A stretch of DNA of 64,000 nt from JBBDMC01 sp963775235 (lineage in GTDB: Bacteria; Pseudomonadota; Alphaproteobacteria; Rhizobiales; Kaistiaceae): NCBI GenBank assembly GCA_963775235.1, contig CAVZHY010000006.1, positions 620,001 through 684,000 on the forward strand, given 5' to 3'. The notes beneath the pieces are model-generated. The model was not told the DNA's origin. It saw only the letters and a list, made by a program, of their open reading frames with translations, and made no database searches. The position numbers and the translations under genes were made by a program. How positions within the stretch are numbered: position 1 is the stretch's first letter; each line of letters starts with the position of its first letter. Of this stretch, positions 35,541 through 44,884 are shown one piece after another.

Positions 35541-36137
35541 CTACCGAAATCGCAGCTTGAGCCGCTCGGCGAGACGCAAGATGTATGGAGGGACATGTCC
35601 TTTAAAACGTTCATAGGCGGCTCCCAGATCGGTCAATTCATTGCCCACTTTCCAGCGAGGGTAATCCCGTGCAAGCTCGCTTGATACACGTCCGGCATGT
35701 TTGACCGCATTGTTCAAAAGACGGAGTTCGTTGATAGCGTGGTAGTGCGGAATTTTGTCAATTTCGATGCCGTCTCCAGATAGAAAATTGCGCAGAGTTC
35801 TCCACTGAAATGCTTTCCCGCGAGCCGCAGTGGTTCCGAATTTCTGGTTGAGCATCCGCTGCGTATTTATCTCTACGACGCGGTATGGCGCCACCACCGC
35901 GAGGTGGTCTGCAAGGTTGGTGATCAAATCGAGTTCGTACAGATCGTCAGCAAGCATCTCCTGCACATCGACAGGCAGGTCATCCGCACGCTGGCGGATT
36001 GATTGCCGTTCGGTGGCGGCCGCGTATCCGACATGAGCACGGAAGCGGTCGATTGTGTCCACCTCATTCTCCGCAGCCTGCCGGAAGAAAGCGCGGATGT
36101 AAGTCTTCCTACTGGCGATCTTGCGCTTGCGTGCCAT
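35541..36137 (-). CDS. HEPN-like hypothetical protein
   Basis: 198 aa, mostly helical. The segment NELRLLNNAVKHAGRVSSEL has the R...N...H pattern of HEPN-type proteins, many of which are RNases in defence or toxin systems. A basic N-terminus (MARKRKIASRKTYIRAFFRQ) is present. Another HEPN-like gene lies 28 bp upstream on the same strand, so the two are likely cotranscribed. Nuclease activity is not proven: the canonical Rx4-6H spacing is only approximate. Confidence 0.6.
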   Translation of the reverse strand: MARKRKIASRKTYIRAFFRQAAENEVDTIDRFRAHVGYAAATERQSIRQRADDLPVDVQEMLADDLYELDLITNLADHLAVVAPYRVVEINTQRMLNQKFGTTAARGKAFQWRTLRNFLSGDGIEIDKIPHYHAINELRLLNNAVKHAGRVSSELARDYPRWKVGNELTDLGAAYERFKGHVPPYILRLAERLKLRFR

Positions 36138-36165
36138 CTTTCAGTTTCGCCCTTTGTCAGGTTTT

Positions 36166-36738
36166 CTACCCTGCTCGCGCGCTTCTGGCCGCTAGCGCAG
36201 AAATTGCGCGGTCGGTCAGCGCTCGGTACTTCAGAGCGTCTTCGTAGCTGAACGCTGTGCTCTCTCCGTGCGCGGCATTGTTTCCGATCACCCGAAGGTC
36301 GTCGAGAAGGGCGGATGTGGTCGGGTCGATTAGGTTGCGTGCCCACAATGTACGGGTAATCGAGCCCAATGGCTGTGATTTTGAGGAAGTCATGCCGTTC
36401 GCGCTAGCCAGAGACCTGACCGCTTCTTCAAGGTCTCTGCGGGCCTCAAGAATAGCCGCGGCAGGTGAAATGGATGCAACCTTTTCGAACTTCGCCTTCT
36501 CCGCTGGCGTCGGTATCGTGGTGTCCGTCGCTGCAACAGATGGTAGCTTCTTCGCCTCTTCCTCGGCGTCTTCCAATCTCTGGAATGTAGCTTCCCACTC
36601 TTTGTACTTGATGCGCAGTTGCGGCAAGAGTTCGATGATTTTGTCGCGGAATAGCCAGACCGACCCGAAGATCGCAGCAGGCCATGCAAGTGACGCGATG
36701 GACTGTATTATAGACGCGGTGAGCCCAAATCCGTCCAT
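36166..36738 (-). CDS. membrane-anchored DUF4145/HEPN-like protein
   Basis: 190 aa. One N-terminal membrane segment (IASLAWPAAIFGSVWLF), a coiled-coil stretch (KEWEATFQRLEDAEEEAKKL), and a C-terminal domain with LLDDLRVIGNNAAHGES, the GNxAAH signature of DUF4145. Such proteins are frequent in mobile elements near restriction or abortive-infection genes. First gene of a likely two-gene unit with the HEPN-like gene downstream. Confidence 0.65.
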   Translation of the reverse strand: MDGFGLTASIIQSIASLAWPAAIFGSVWLFRDKIIELLPQLRIKYKEWEATFQRLEDAEEEAKKLPSVAATDTTIPTPAEKAKFEKVASISPAAAILEARRDLEEAVRSLASANGMTSSKSQPLGSITRTLWARNLIDPTTSALLDDLRVIGNNAAHGESTAFSYEDALKYRALTDRAISALAARSARAG

Positions 36739-36864
36739 TTAAGCCCCCATCGGAGAAGTAGGCCGATGTTCGTTAAGTAGATTGATCAGCGCCCATCATG
36801 CAATAACACCTAAGCCGATGGACCCAAAAGAGGGCGTCTCGCCAGTCGCTTCGGGGGCACCGTT

Positions 36865-38031
36865 ATGACACTGAGGTTCCGGCAACACTTCAAGCTATTT
36901 CCCGGCGTGCGCCTGAACGTCGCCAAGCGCGGCGTCAGTGTCAGCTTCGGCGCCCCCGGCGCGACGGTGAACGTCGGCGCCCGCGGTGTCCGGAGCACGG
37001 TAGGTGTGCCTGGCAGCGGCTTGTCGTACAGCACGCAGCTTGCGCGGTTTGATCAGCCGGCAACACCACAATCGCCCGAGCCCGCTTGGTGGCAACCGCC
37101 GCCCCCGCCGAAGACGCCCGACACCGCTTCACGGCCATACATCCGGTCCGAAGGGACGCGTGAGATCGGCAGTGCGGCAATCGAGAGCCTGACCAGTGAA
37201 GGGCTGGCCGACCTTCACCGCATGATCACTGACGCGCGTGGGCAAAGGTCCGAGCTGCAAACCGATCTTGCCGATGCCAAGCGCGAACACGACGCGACAA
37301 CAACAGAGCTAACCCGGCGAAGGCGGAGCCTGTTCCGCTTCTTCTACCGGCGACGCATGGCCGAGCTTGAAGACAGCATCCCGACGCTCACGGCCGAAGT
37401 CGTGCGTTTGGAAGGCTGGCTCGACGCCACGCATATCGACGTGGCCTTCAATGTCGAGCCGGAAGCACAGAAAGCCTATGGCGCGTTGGTGCGGGGCTAT
37501 GAGGCGTTGCGCAAGTGCACTACCACTTGGGATGTCACTGCCGACCGCGCTACCAACAAGTTCGTTGAGCGCACATTGGCATCGAAGGCGATCGACCGCA
37601 GGCCAGTGGTGTTCGACTACTCCGGTTCCGATCTTGTTCGCTTCCAAGGGCGTGCGATGCGCTTCGGCAATGCTAACGGCGAGGATATCCTGATCTACCC
37701 CGGCATGATCCTCATGCCACGCGCCGATGGTGCCTTCGCGCTTCTCGACATTCGTGAGATCACCGTCACCGGTGAGCCGGTTCCGTTCATCGAAGGCGAA
37801 CAAGTTCCGGCCGATACGAAGGTGATCGGCGAGACTTGGGCGAAAACCAACAAGGATGGTTCGCCCGATCGACGCTTCCGCGACAACTATCGCATCCCCG
37901 TATGTCAGTACGGCGAGTTGTCATTCAGAAGCCGCACCGGGTTGCGGGAGGACTATCACGTGTCGAACGCTGAGGCGGCAATCGCCTTCGCCACTGCCTT
38001 CGACGCCTACAGGCAACAATTGGTGGATTGA
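36865..38031 (+). CDS. DUF4236 domain protein with coiled coil
   Basis: 388 aa. The first 55 residues form DUF4236 (RQHFKLFPGVRLNVAKRGVS, GATVNVGARGVRSTVGVPG), a short beta repeat domain common in phage and plasmid genes. A Pro-rich linker (PPPPPKTP), a coiled coil (LQTDLADAKREHDATTTELT) and a C-terminal beta-rich domain of about 200 residues without known match follow. Function unknown. Confidence 0.75.
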   Translation: MTLRFRQHFKLFPGVRLNVAKRGVSVSFGAPGATVNVGARGVRSTVGVPGSGLSYSTQLARFDQPATPQSPEPAWWQPPPPPKTPDTASRPYIRSEGTREIGSAAIESLTSEGLADLHRMITDARGQRSELQTDLADAKREHDATTTELTRRRRSLFRFFYRRRMAELEDSIPTLTAEVVRLEGWLDATHIDVAFNVEPEAQKAYGALVRGYEALRKCTTTWDVTADRATNKFVERTLASKAIDRRPVVFDYSGSDLVRFQGRAMRFGNANGEDILIYPGMILMPRADGAFALLDIREITVTGEPVPFIEGEQVPADTKVIGETWAKTNKDGSPDRRFRDNYRIPVCQYGELSFRSRTGLREDYHVSNAEAAIAFATAFDAYRQQLVD

Positions 38032-38081
38032 AGCGCCGGTAGCTCTTGCCCTGAATTAATTCCTAGGCCATCCTGCCGCGT

Positions 38082-38294
38082 ATGAACGGCGGCGGCTCTG
38101 ACGATCTCTGCTACTGGATCGAGGAATGGACAACGGACAACACGAAGCCGTTGCAGGTCATCGCTCGCGCCAGCATCCTGTCGGTCGCCTACTCGGCGTA
38201 TTGGGCGGCGATCGCGGCTAGGCCGCGCGGCCGGATCGTCCTTCGTCAGAAGGCGTTGCAGTTGGTGGAGCACGCGCCCGCCAAGACCCGTTAA
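38082..38294 (+). CDS. small conserved-type hypothetical protein
   Basis: 70 aa: MNGGGSDDLCYWIEEWTTDN then KPLQVIARASILSVAYSAY and GRIVLRQKALQLV. The pattern of an acidic tryptophan-containing start, an alanine-rich helix and a RIVLRQ end recurs in short alphaproteobacterial proteins of unknown role. The ribosome site is weak. Confidence 0.5.
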   Translation: MNGGGSDDLCYWIEEWTTDNTKPLQVIARASILSVAYSAYWAAIAARPRGRIVLRQKALQLVEHAPAKTR

Positions 38295-38342
38295 AACAGG
38301 CACAGCCACCAAATATCCTGTACGCGAGGGCGAGCGACTGGC

Positions 38343-38915
38343 TCAGAACATCTCGATGGCCACCAGGAAAGCACGCAACTCGTCTTCGACGATCGCGGCG
38401 CGCTGCAGCGCTTCGATGTCGATCCTCGTAGCGAGCTCAATTGCAGACATGTTCTTGCGGTACTCTGGCCACTCCCTGACCAACGCCTGCATGGCCACCT
38501 GCGTTGTCGTTGGTTGGTGTGCGGAGCAGCCAGGAAGGTGCCGCAGCAGGAAGCCCTCTCGGGCGGGACGCTGCCAGATGATCGTCGCGCCGATGCGCTC
38601 GACAGTCACCTGCATCTGATGATCACGATCGGGAGACCGGCCATACCCGTCACGGTCGATAAGGACATATTTCTCGACGTAAGGTTCGCGGGTGCGCTCG
38701 ATTTGTCTGATGATCTCTCCGGCGCGCCTCACCAAAGCAAGGGGGTCACCGCCTCCGGGCTGCAGCGGATGCGGGTCGAGATGAACCTTCTGATGCACGG
38801 TATTGAGGATACTCGACACCAGCCTGATATAGCTGCGCTCACCCTCGCCTTCGCAGCCGACGAAAATTCGCCGGCGTATGATTTGCTTGCGTGGTATGCG
38901 ACGGGGCGGCCTCAT
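38343..38915 (-). CDS. RloB-like TOPRIM protein (AbiLii-type)
   Basis: 190 aa from the ATG at 38915, one base after the ATPase stop. TOPRIM-type acidic sites: VGCEGEGERSYI (Glu), EKYVLIDRDGYGR (DxD-like), and the REGFLLRHLPG segment that matches the FExWLLxHF end of RloB. TOPRIM proteins of this type are the nuclease half of two-gene ATPase/TOPRIM defence modules (RloAB, AbiL, PARIS-like). Coupled to the ATPase gene. A direct antiphage role here is inference. Confidence 0.78.
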   Translation of the reverse strand: MRPPRRIPRKQIIRRRIFVGCEGEGERSYIRLVSSILNTVHQKVHLDPHPLQPGGGDPLALVRRAGEIIRQIERTREPYVEKYVLIDRDGYGRSPDRDHQMQVTVERIGATIIWQRPAREGFLLRHLPGCSAHQPTTTQVAMQALVREWPEYRKNMSAIELATRIDIEALQRAAIVEDELRAFLVAIEMF

Positions 38916-38916
38916 C

Positions 38917-40134
38917 TCAACCGATTTGGGGCACCGCACCGAGCACGCCGCTCAGATACTTTTTGTAGAAGTTGTCAACACGACGGATGCCCTTGATGTC
39001 GCGCAGGGCGAAGATCGAGGTGCGGCCAACCGCGTCCTTCTCGGTGAAGACGACCTCCTCTTTGACGAGGGTGTCGAGGAGCGACGCGCTGTGGCAGGTC
39101 ATCCAAAGCTGCGCATTTTTCGGGTTGCGCTCAGGGTCATGGAACCATCGCAATATCTCGGGCAGCACCATTGGGTGGATAAAAGCGTCCATGTCGTCGA
39201 TAAGCGCGACGCCGCCGGTCTCCAAGGCGTTCGAAAATATGGGGTAGAGCTTTAGGAATTGGCGGGTACCGGTACTCTCCAAATAGAGCGGCATCGGCAC
39301 GGCGAGATGGTCGTGGACAAACTGGAAGGACGGCCGGCCCTCGTCATGCACCACATTAATCTGCTTGATGCCGAGGTCGATGCGGGCAATCTCGCGGTTG
39401 ACAAGCTGCAACTGCAATGGGTTCGTGGCGTACTGTTGAAGCATCACTTCGTCACTGTACTCGGCGCGTTCGATGAGGATGTTGGACCTCAGCGTCGCGA
39501 CACTTTCCCAGATAATGGTCGCCGGTTGGTGCTTCAGCTGATAGAGTGTGGAAATGACGCTGGCGTTGGAGCGCAGCACCGTCTGCAACGACTGTTTGAA
39601 GGGGGTCAGGCCGAACGCTTCGCTGGCGTCCACAGTACCGTCCTCCTCCCGCCGGAACAGATAGCGGCGTCTGCCGTCCGCGTTCGGCCAATAGTAGAGC
39701 GTCTCCCGTAGCACGCGCGGCTGCTCTGTGGCCTTGCCGCCGATCTCCAGCTCATAGCGATACCGACACTCAGGAGCTCCAGGCTCGGCCGGCTGCGACA
39801 GGTCGACGAGCCCGCTGAGCTCAACCGCGAACCGCGCCGGTTCGGCAAACGCCGCAAAGTCGTTGAAGCGGTCGAACAAGAACCGCTGTGTCGGCGGCGC
39901 ATTGAATGTGTGCAAGACGAAGTTCGCGAGAAACGAGATGGCCCTCAGCACAGTCGATTTGCCGGATGCGTTTGCGCCGAAGATTGCAATGGTCTTAGGG
40001 ACGCGCTCCTCGGAGCCCGGCCAGACGGGGGCGAACCTACCGGGAGTGTCCGGCGCGTTCGCGGCGACCCGCAGATCGACTATTTGGCGGTCCCGGATCG
40101 AATAGAAATTCTCGATCTCGATGCGGTACAGCAC
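38917..40134 (-). CDS. AAA/ABC-type ATPase, RloA/AbiLi-like
   Basis: 405 aa from the GTG at 40134 (preceded by GGGAG), giving the typical MLYRIEIENFYSIRDRQ start; a GTG at 40161 would add nine residues. Walker A GANASGKST at residues 53-61, Walker B-like GGVALIDDMDAFIHP, and the TCHSASLLDT sensor; organisation as in AAA_15/OLD-like ATPases. The downstream gene is an RloB-like TOPRIM protein one base away. Together they form a defence-type pair. Confidence 0.82.
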   Translation of the reverse strand: MLYRIEIENFYSIRDRQIVDLRVAANAPDTPGRFAPVWPGSEERVPKTIAIFGANASGKSTVLRAISFLANFVLHTFNAPPTQRFLFDRFNDFAAFAEPARFAVELSGLVDLSQPAEPGAPECRYRYELEIGGKATEQPRVLRETLYYWPNADGRRRYLFRREEDGTVDASEAFGLTPFKQSLQTVLRSNASVISTLYQLKHQPATIIWESVATLRSNILIERAEYSDEVMLQQYATNPLQLQLVNREIARIDLGIKQINVVHDEGRPSFQFVHDHLAVPMPLYLESTGTRQFLKLYPIFSNALETGGVALIDDMDAFIHPMVLPEILRWFHDPERNPKNAQLWMTCHSASLLDTLVKEEVVFTEKDAVGRTSIFALRDIKGIRRVDNFYKKYLSGVLGAVPQIG

Positions 40135-40283
40135 GACAAACTCCCGCGTTGCGTTACCCACAGATAGCCTATTTATGCGCTACTTCAACAAAAAATCGTT
40201 TAGATCGCCTCTAAATCTGCGCCCAGAGGGGTTCAATGGAGTGTCCAAAAATCGGCAACCGGTGGTGAGCCTGATCGGGATCG

Positions 40284-40943
40284 TCATTTCAGTTGTCTCC
40301 GGTAAGCCATGCGCTCACCGTGGCGAGCCAGAAGCCTGATCACGCTCGCATCATGCATTCCGCCGGCGGCGCGCATCACGTCGGTGACCTGCTTGTCGCC
40401 GAAATCGAGCACCTGCTCGGCAACTTCCTCAACGTGGCCGCATTTTCTTCGCTCCCCGCGAATTTGACCAGGCGCTGATGTTGATCCGCCCTCCAGGCTT
40501 CCTGCTCGCCCGGGGTCATCTGATCGAGCTTGCGGGCGCGTCCATAAGGGTCTCGACGAGGGCGGCCCCGTGGCCCGGCGGAAGCTGCCAGGTCGTGAAG
40601 CCATCTGGTCACCCTCGGTTGAACTCGACCAGATCCTGGGGGTCAGTCCCGTCGAGGCGCGAGCGTAGTTGATATCGTAGTCCCTGGCATTATCGGGTGG
40701 CCCAAAGGCTTGGTCGAACGGCGATTTGGGTTCAGGCGGCCAGCGATGCCACGTTCGGCGGCGAGGGCACTGAGCTTCTCCTCTGAGACGCCTTGCTCGC
40801 GAGCGTCTTGAGCGCCGAGAGGGATTGCTGCCTGGTGAACGACTGTTGCTGGTGCGTCCGGCAGCCGGCTCGATAGAGCAACCTGCCCTTTCGTCACGGT
40901 CGGGCCGGAAGGCTCTGGTGTCGGGTTGAGTTTCATCGGTCAT
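40284..40943 (-). pseudogene. frameshifted element gene of unknown function
   Basis: An ideal AAGGAG precedes the ATG at 40943, but the protein-like sequence runs across several frames: a Pro-rich start with VALSSRLPDAPATVVHQAA, then FDQAFGPPDNARDYDINYA, then MTPGEQEAWRADQHQRLVKF, and a terminal EEVAEQVLDFGDKQVTDVM with GERMAYRRQLK before the stop at 40284. At least three shifts are needed. The rebuilt chain (about 215 aa) resembles acidic accessory proteins of alphaproteobacterial elements; I do not recognise the function. Confidence 0.6.
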
Positions 40944-41061
40944 GGTAGTTCTCCTTCAGGTTGTAGTGTTTTGAAAATCGGGCGCGCGAGAGAGGGTTCA
41001 GCCATCATCACGCGAGTGCGCGCGTTCCTGGCCCCACCCCCGGCGTACCCCCGGTCTTTTT

Positions 41062-41768
41062 TCATGCCTGGCCGTTCTTGAACGCGTCTGCGGTTGCCTT
41101 CATGGCGGCGAGAAGCTTGTCCTTGTAGCCGCCGATGAACTCAGCCAACGGCGTGATCTTGTCCGGTTGTCCAACATGGGTGGACGGGTAGCCGTAGCCG
41201 GGCAGGCTCCGCGGACTTGGCGTAGAGCTTTGAGGGACAACCTCGCCTCCGAGCCGGTACATCTCGTACTGGGCCAGCTTCGTCAGGCGAGTGAGGCTCG
41301 GCCAATCGAGCAGGCCATTCGAAACCGACGGGGCAAGCGGCGTGAGCCTTGTCGAGGCTATCGACCATCCTCCGCCACGCGGTAGCCGCAGCGGCGATCG
41401 CAGTACGCGTACTCTTCGGCGCCGGCGACCGCGCGCACGACGTGAGCCTCAGCCGCCTTCCTCTGCGAATGAAACAGGTTCTCGCGTGCGATCGACTGTT
41501 CTAGCTGTTCGATCCGCTCAGCTTCGAGCAAGGACGCATTGAGGCTCCTCAGGCTGTCTTCGCTCTCGCGGATTTGCCTGTTGAGGCTTTCGAGTTCGGC
41601 CTTGGCATCAGTTTCGCCGGCCTGGGCTGCATAAGCGATAGGCCCGTAGCGATCATGCAGGAGTTTCAGGGCCTTCTCAGCGTCTGAAATGAGCTTGGAC
41701 ATGTCGTTTGGTGTCAGCCGCCGTCCCGGAGCCCCTGTGAGGCTCAGGCGAGAGAGAAGCGAGGTCAT
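41062..41768 (-). pseudogene. frameshifted coiled-coil protein of the element
   Basis: Starts MTSLLSRLSLTGAPGRRLTP at 41768, a coiled coil follows (AELESLNRQIRESEDSLRSL, AERIEQLEQSIARENL), then the frame changes near 41400 (AAAATAWRRMVDSLDKAHAA) and again near 41300 (NGLLDWPSLTRLTKLAQYEM), ending KDKLLAAMKATADAFKNGQA at 41062. Two shifts; total about 235 aa. Similar coiled-coil proteins accompany replication genes in alphaproteobacterial elements, but the role is unknown. Confidence 0.6.
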
Positions 41769-42554
41769 GGGTTCGTTCCTTCAGTTGCCGCCGGCGTGAT
41801 CGGATTTGGAACACATATCCAACGTGCCGGCTCGGGAACGTTGGACTGCTTGGGTTTCAGGGGGTTGGGACCAGCGAATAAGTGTCTTGGAGACACTTGG
41901 CCGTCTATAGAAATGGCGGATTTCCGCCGAAAGTGGGGAGCCAACAGCTTGGTGAGACCGATGGCTCCCGCGCGCTCAGGGAAGCCGAGGAAGGGAGAAC
42001 TTCCCGAGCGCGATCTGACAGCCAAGGCAGCGCGGGCGGTCGCTGCGATACCATCAGAGTTGCTTGCGACGATGATCGATCGATGATCGGAAAAATTCAC
42101 CGGCCGACCAAGTTGAAAACTGTGCGCCGACGTAGGGTGCGCGCAGGGCGGGTTCGGGTATTCTGAGCTCCCGAGGAGAGAGCCAAATGTGTTGCATTGT
42201 TGCCACTTTTGGCCTTGGGCAGCTAGCGAGCCTGTCGCCCCTCGCGTGGGGTGCGGGCCTCTCTTCCTGGCGCTTCGAGGATGGCTCACACCAGGACCAA
42301 GAACGATCGAAACACCCTTCAGGACATTCCCACCCCCTCTTAGGGGGCGGGGAATTTGTCCTGAAGAAGGGCGGGCTTCAGGACCCTCTTCAGGACACGT
42401 TACCCGCTCCCGCGCCCAAGTCTTTGGTCTTACTTGCTTTTCCTTCAGGACATTCGCTTCAGGACATTTTTCTCGCTTGTCCTGAAGGCCGATTTTCTTC
42501 AGGACATTCTTCAGGACAGTTGTATCGGACACTTCAAATGCAACCGAGCGGTTT
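41769..42554. other. 786-bp region downstream of the rep gene, putative origin
   Basis: No convincing gene. A minus-strand frame open across the whole stretch is low-complexity and read from the repeats themselves (recurring NVLK, CPEEG). The part nearest the rep gene (42317-42518) holds the CTTCAGGACA array. 41990-42110 and 42200-42300 show no recognisable feature. Taken together a good candidate for the element's replication origin. Confidence 0.5.
42317..42518. repeat. iteron-like array of CTTCAGGACA sites
   Basis: Seven direct copies of CTTCAGGAC(A) start at 42317, 42376 (9 of 10 bases), 42388, 42443, 42457, 42497 and 42509; two inverted copies (TGTCCTGAAG) lie at 42357 and 42478. Close pairs are 12-14 bp apart, about 1.2 helical turns. 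The inverted copy at 42478 forms perfect 10-bp inverted repeats with both 42457 and 42497. The array lies directly after the primase-helicase gene, the usual place for Rep-binding iterons or an origin. Confidence 0.85.
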
Positions 42555-44609
42555 TCACACATCGTCGCCCCCGTCGATCGGCGGCAGATGCCAGATGGTC
42601 GGATCGGCCTTTCCCGTGCCAGGGTGCTTGACGTAGGCGCTAAACCGTTTGCCCTCTTCCCCTTCCCGTTGCAGTCGTCTCCTGATCGTTTCCTCGGAGG
42701 AGAAGCCCTTGGGGTCGGCGTCCCATATCTCGGCTGCCAGCATCGGCGTCGTGATCCTGTCGCAGCCATCGTCGGTAAGGCGCTTGAGCGCGGCGCCAAC
42801 GCCCTGGCTGGTGATCCCGCCCCTGCCGCCGTCAGCCTTCACAGCATCTGGCGGGCACCATTGCAGGGTCTCACCGATGACGGTCTGCTCGCGCTTGATC
42901 CCGAACGGCTTGCCGTCGACGCCCCGGCCGATACGCGAGAAGATGCGGCCATCGGCCTTTTCCTCCAGTTCCGCTACCGCGTCGAAGTTGGCTAGTGCGG
43001 CGTTCGAACCACGAAGTCCGCGCGAGGTGTCTTTGCCGATGTGCGCGATCGTGTAGCAGCAGCACCGGAACTCGCGCATCAACATGCGCGTCATCGCCTC
43101 GTAAAGGTTCATCGAGGCCGATGCGTTTTCATCAAGAGAGCCGAGGGACCGAGATAGCGTGTCGATCACGATGAGGACTGGTTGCTCTTCGCCCAGGTGC
43201 TCGCGCACGGCCTTGAAATACGTGAACGCATCGTCGGGATCGCCGGCCATCGGAACGTTCGTGACATAGTGAAAGTTGGTCAGCCGGTCTTCGCCGATGC
43301 CACGGGCGTGCATCCAGGCGCGAATGCGCTGTTTGAGGTAGGTCAGCCCCTCGCTTGAGAAGTACACAACCGGACCGGTGCGATGGACGCGGAGCTTGCC
43401 AAGCACCGGGACGTTGGCCGCGACCGATAGCGCCACGTCGAGTGTGAACAGGCTCTTTCCCTTCTTCGGGGGCCCGTACAGGACGAAGTTCTCTCCCTCC
43501 ATCAGCACGTCTTCGATGAGCGGCACCGGGTCGGGCAAACGCAGGACTTCACCAATCCCCATTATCTCGAAGAGCGGCCGCATCGTCGGCACTTCGGGAT
43601 CGCCACAGTCAGGGACCGTAGGAGGAGCCTCTACCGTTGCGGGATCGACCGCCTCACCAAAGGCGGCAAACATTTCGACGCCAGACTTCCTGGGGTTGGC
43701 CGGGCCGTCATAACCAGCCTTCCGCGCCGCGTTGTAGATCGTCCCGTAGCCGACACCGCCCTCGGCTCGGGGTGGCATGGTTTCCCACACACTGTCGAAG
43801 CGTCCCTCCGGGTCTAGCTGCTCGACACGGGACCACGCCTTCGCGATCTCGTATCGCTCACCCTCAGAGCCGGCGTTCGTCGCGTGGATAGCGGCTACTA
43901 TGTCGCGCCAGGCGGGGTAATCTACGTTCGGATCGACGTGCCTGAGGACTTCCTTGAAGTGATCCAGATCGACGGGCTCACCGATCCGATCGGAGACATG
44001 CACCGGCGGAAGCTCGGGCAATCCATTACAAACATTGCCTCCCTCGCGACGCTCGAAAGTCACCAATTGAGGCTCGCCCTTCTGATGTAGCGAGCCGGGG
44101 AGCCGAAGCACGCGTGACGGGTTCTGGATCGCCGGATCGGACTTGTAGTGGTTAATGAGGCGCCGGCAGACGGGCTTGAAGTCCTCGATTGGCAGGTCTC
44201 GGGTAAGCCAGATCGCCTGGCCGCGGCCTGCCGAGGTGCGCACGATCAGATGTGGTGCGGCGTGATATTCCCACTCCTCGGTTGGCAAGCCGTCATCGAA
44301 GTCGGCGGCAACTGCGCGGACCTTCGCTATGTCCGCGTCGCTGGCGCAACCTTCATAGCCGGAGCCCGGCCGGGGCCGGGTCTCGTTGAGAACGTAAAAC
44401 ACGCCGTAGCGTTCGGCCTGGCGCTGCTCGATTTCGGACCACAGTTCGGCGATTGAGCCTTCACGCTCAAACGTGGGAAGCTGTTCAGGGGTGCGTCGCC
44501 GCTTCTTGTCGTCGTCTATGAAGCGGACGCGCATGGGCGTCTCACGACTGCCCGTCAGCGCCTCGATGAAGCTTGCGGCGATGTTGAGGTCGGGTGTGAT
44601 TGCGGTCAT
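42555..44609 (-). CDS. primase-helicase (RepB-like primase plus RepA-like helicase)
   Basis: 684 aa from the ATG at 44609 (GGTGGAG upstream). Residues about 50-200: archaeo-eukaryotic-type primase with acidic VAADFDDG and the later PSRVLRLPGSLHQKG; about 215-300: a PriCT-like helical domain (YPAWRDIVAAIHATN); about 355-590: hexameric RecA-fold helicase with Walker A YGPPKKGKS (residues about 379-386), Walker B-like PVLIVIDTLSRS, and AHIGKDTSRGLRGS; then a winged-helix-like tail. Self-sufficient replication protein of plasmids or satellite phages. Coupled by ATGA to the preceding gene. Confidence 0.88.
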   Translation of the reverse strand: MTAITPDLNIAASFIEALTGSRETPMRVRFIDDDKKRRRTPEQLPTFEREGSIAELWSEIEQRQAERYGVFYVLNETRPRPGSGYEGCASDADIAKVRAVAADFDDGLPTEEWEYHAAPHLIVRTSAGRGQAIWLTRDLPIEDFKPVCRRLINHYKSDPAIQNPSRVLRLPGSLHQKGEPQLVTFERREGGNVCNGLPELPPVHVSDRIGEPVDLDHFKEVLRHVDPNVDYPAWRDIVAAIHATNAGSEGERYEIAKAWSRVEQLDPEGRFDSVWETMPPRAEGGVGYGTIYNAARKAGYDGPANPRKSGVEMFAAFGEAVDPATVEAPPTVPDCGDPEVPTMRPLFEIMGIGEVLRLPDPVPLIEDVLMEGENFVLYGPPKKGKSLFTLDVALSVAANVPVLGKLRVHRTGPVVYFSSEGLTYLKQRIRAWMHARGIGEDRLTNFHYVTNVPMAGDPDDAFTYFKAVREHLGEEQPVLIVIDTLSRSLGSLDENASASMNLYEAMTRMLMREFRCCCYTIAHIGKDTSRGLRGSNAALANFDAVAELEEKADGRIFSRIGRGVDGKPFGIKREQTVIGETLQWCPPDAVKADGGRGGITSQGVGAALKRLTDDGCDRITTPMLAAEIWDADPKGFSSEETIRRRLQREGEEGKRFSAYVKHPGTGKADPTIWHLPPIDGGDDV

Positions 44610-44884
44610 GCCGACGATCTCCACCAACCGAGCATGTCGAAGACGGCTTCACGATCGCGGAGGTCGATGCTCCGACCGACGAAGGCCTCAATGGGGTGCC
44701 GAACCAAAGTTCCGATCCAGCCACCGTCGGCCTGAATGACTGTCTGACACCCTAGAGTGTTGCGTTGGCTTCCGGTCACTACAACAGTGCCGGACGGTCG
44801 ATAGTTCAGCAGCAAATGGCCCGCCAGAAGCCGAGCGCGTGTTCCACAAATCAGGACCGAGACTTCTTCAGGCTGCGTGCTCAT
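44606..44884 (-). CDS. small hypothetical protein coupled to the rep gene
   Basis: 92 aa from the ATG at 44884, which lies inside the end of the HTH gene; its stop overlaps the rep start (ATGA). Translational coupling on both sides argues that it is real. Sequence: ICGTRARLLAGHLLLNYRP, VVTGSQRNTLGCQTVIQ, DREAVFDMLGWWRSS. No family recognised; possibly a replication accessory protein. Confidence 0.6.
   Translation of the reverse strand: MSTQPEEVSVLICGTRARLLAGHLLLNYRPSGTVVVTGSQRNTLGCQTVIQADGGWIGTLVRHPIEAFVGRSIDLRDREAVFDMLGWWRSSA

Noticed and set aside
42317..42518. The repeat array as a CRISPR
   Set aside because: Units are only 9-12 bp, spacing is irregular (12-59 bp), both orientations occur and no cas gene is present.
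41765..42799. A 344-codon minus-strand frame covering the CTTCAGGACA array
   Set aside because: Its first part is a shadow of the rep gene and the rest is translated repeat and low-complexity sequence; it has no start with a ribosome site after the rep stop.
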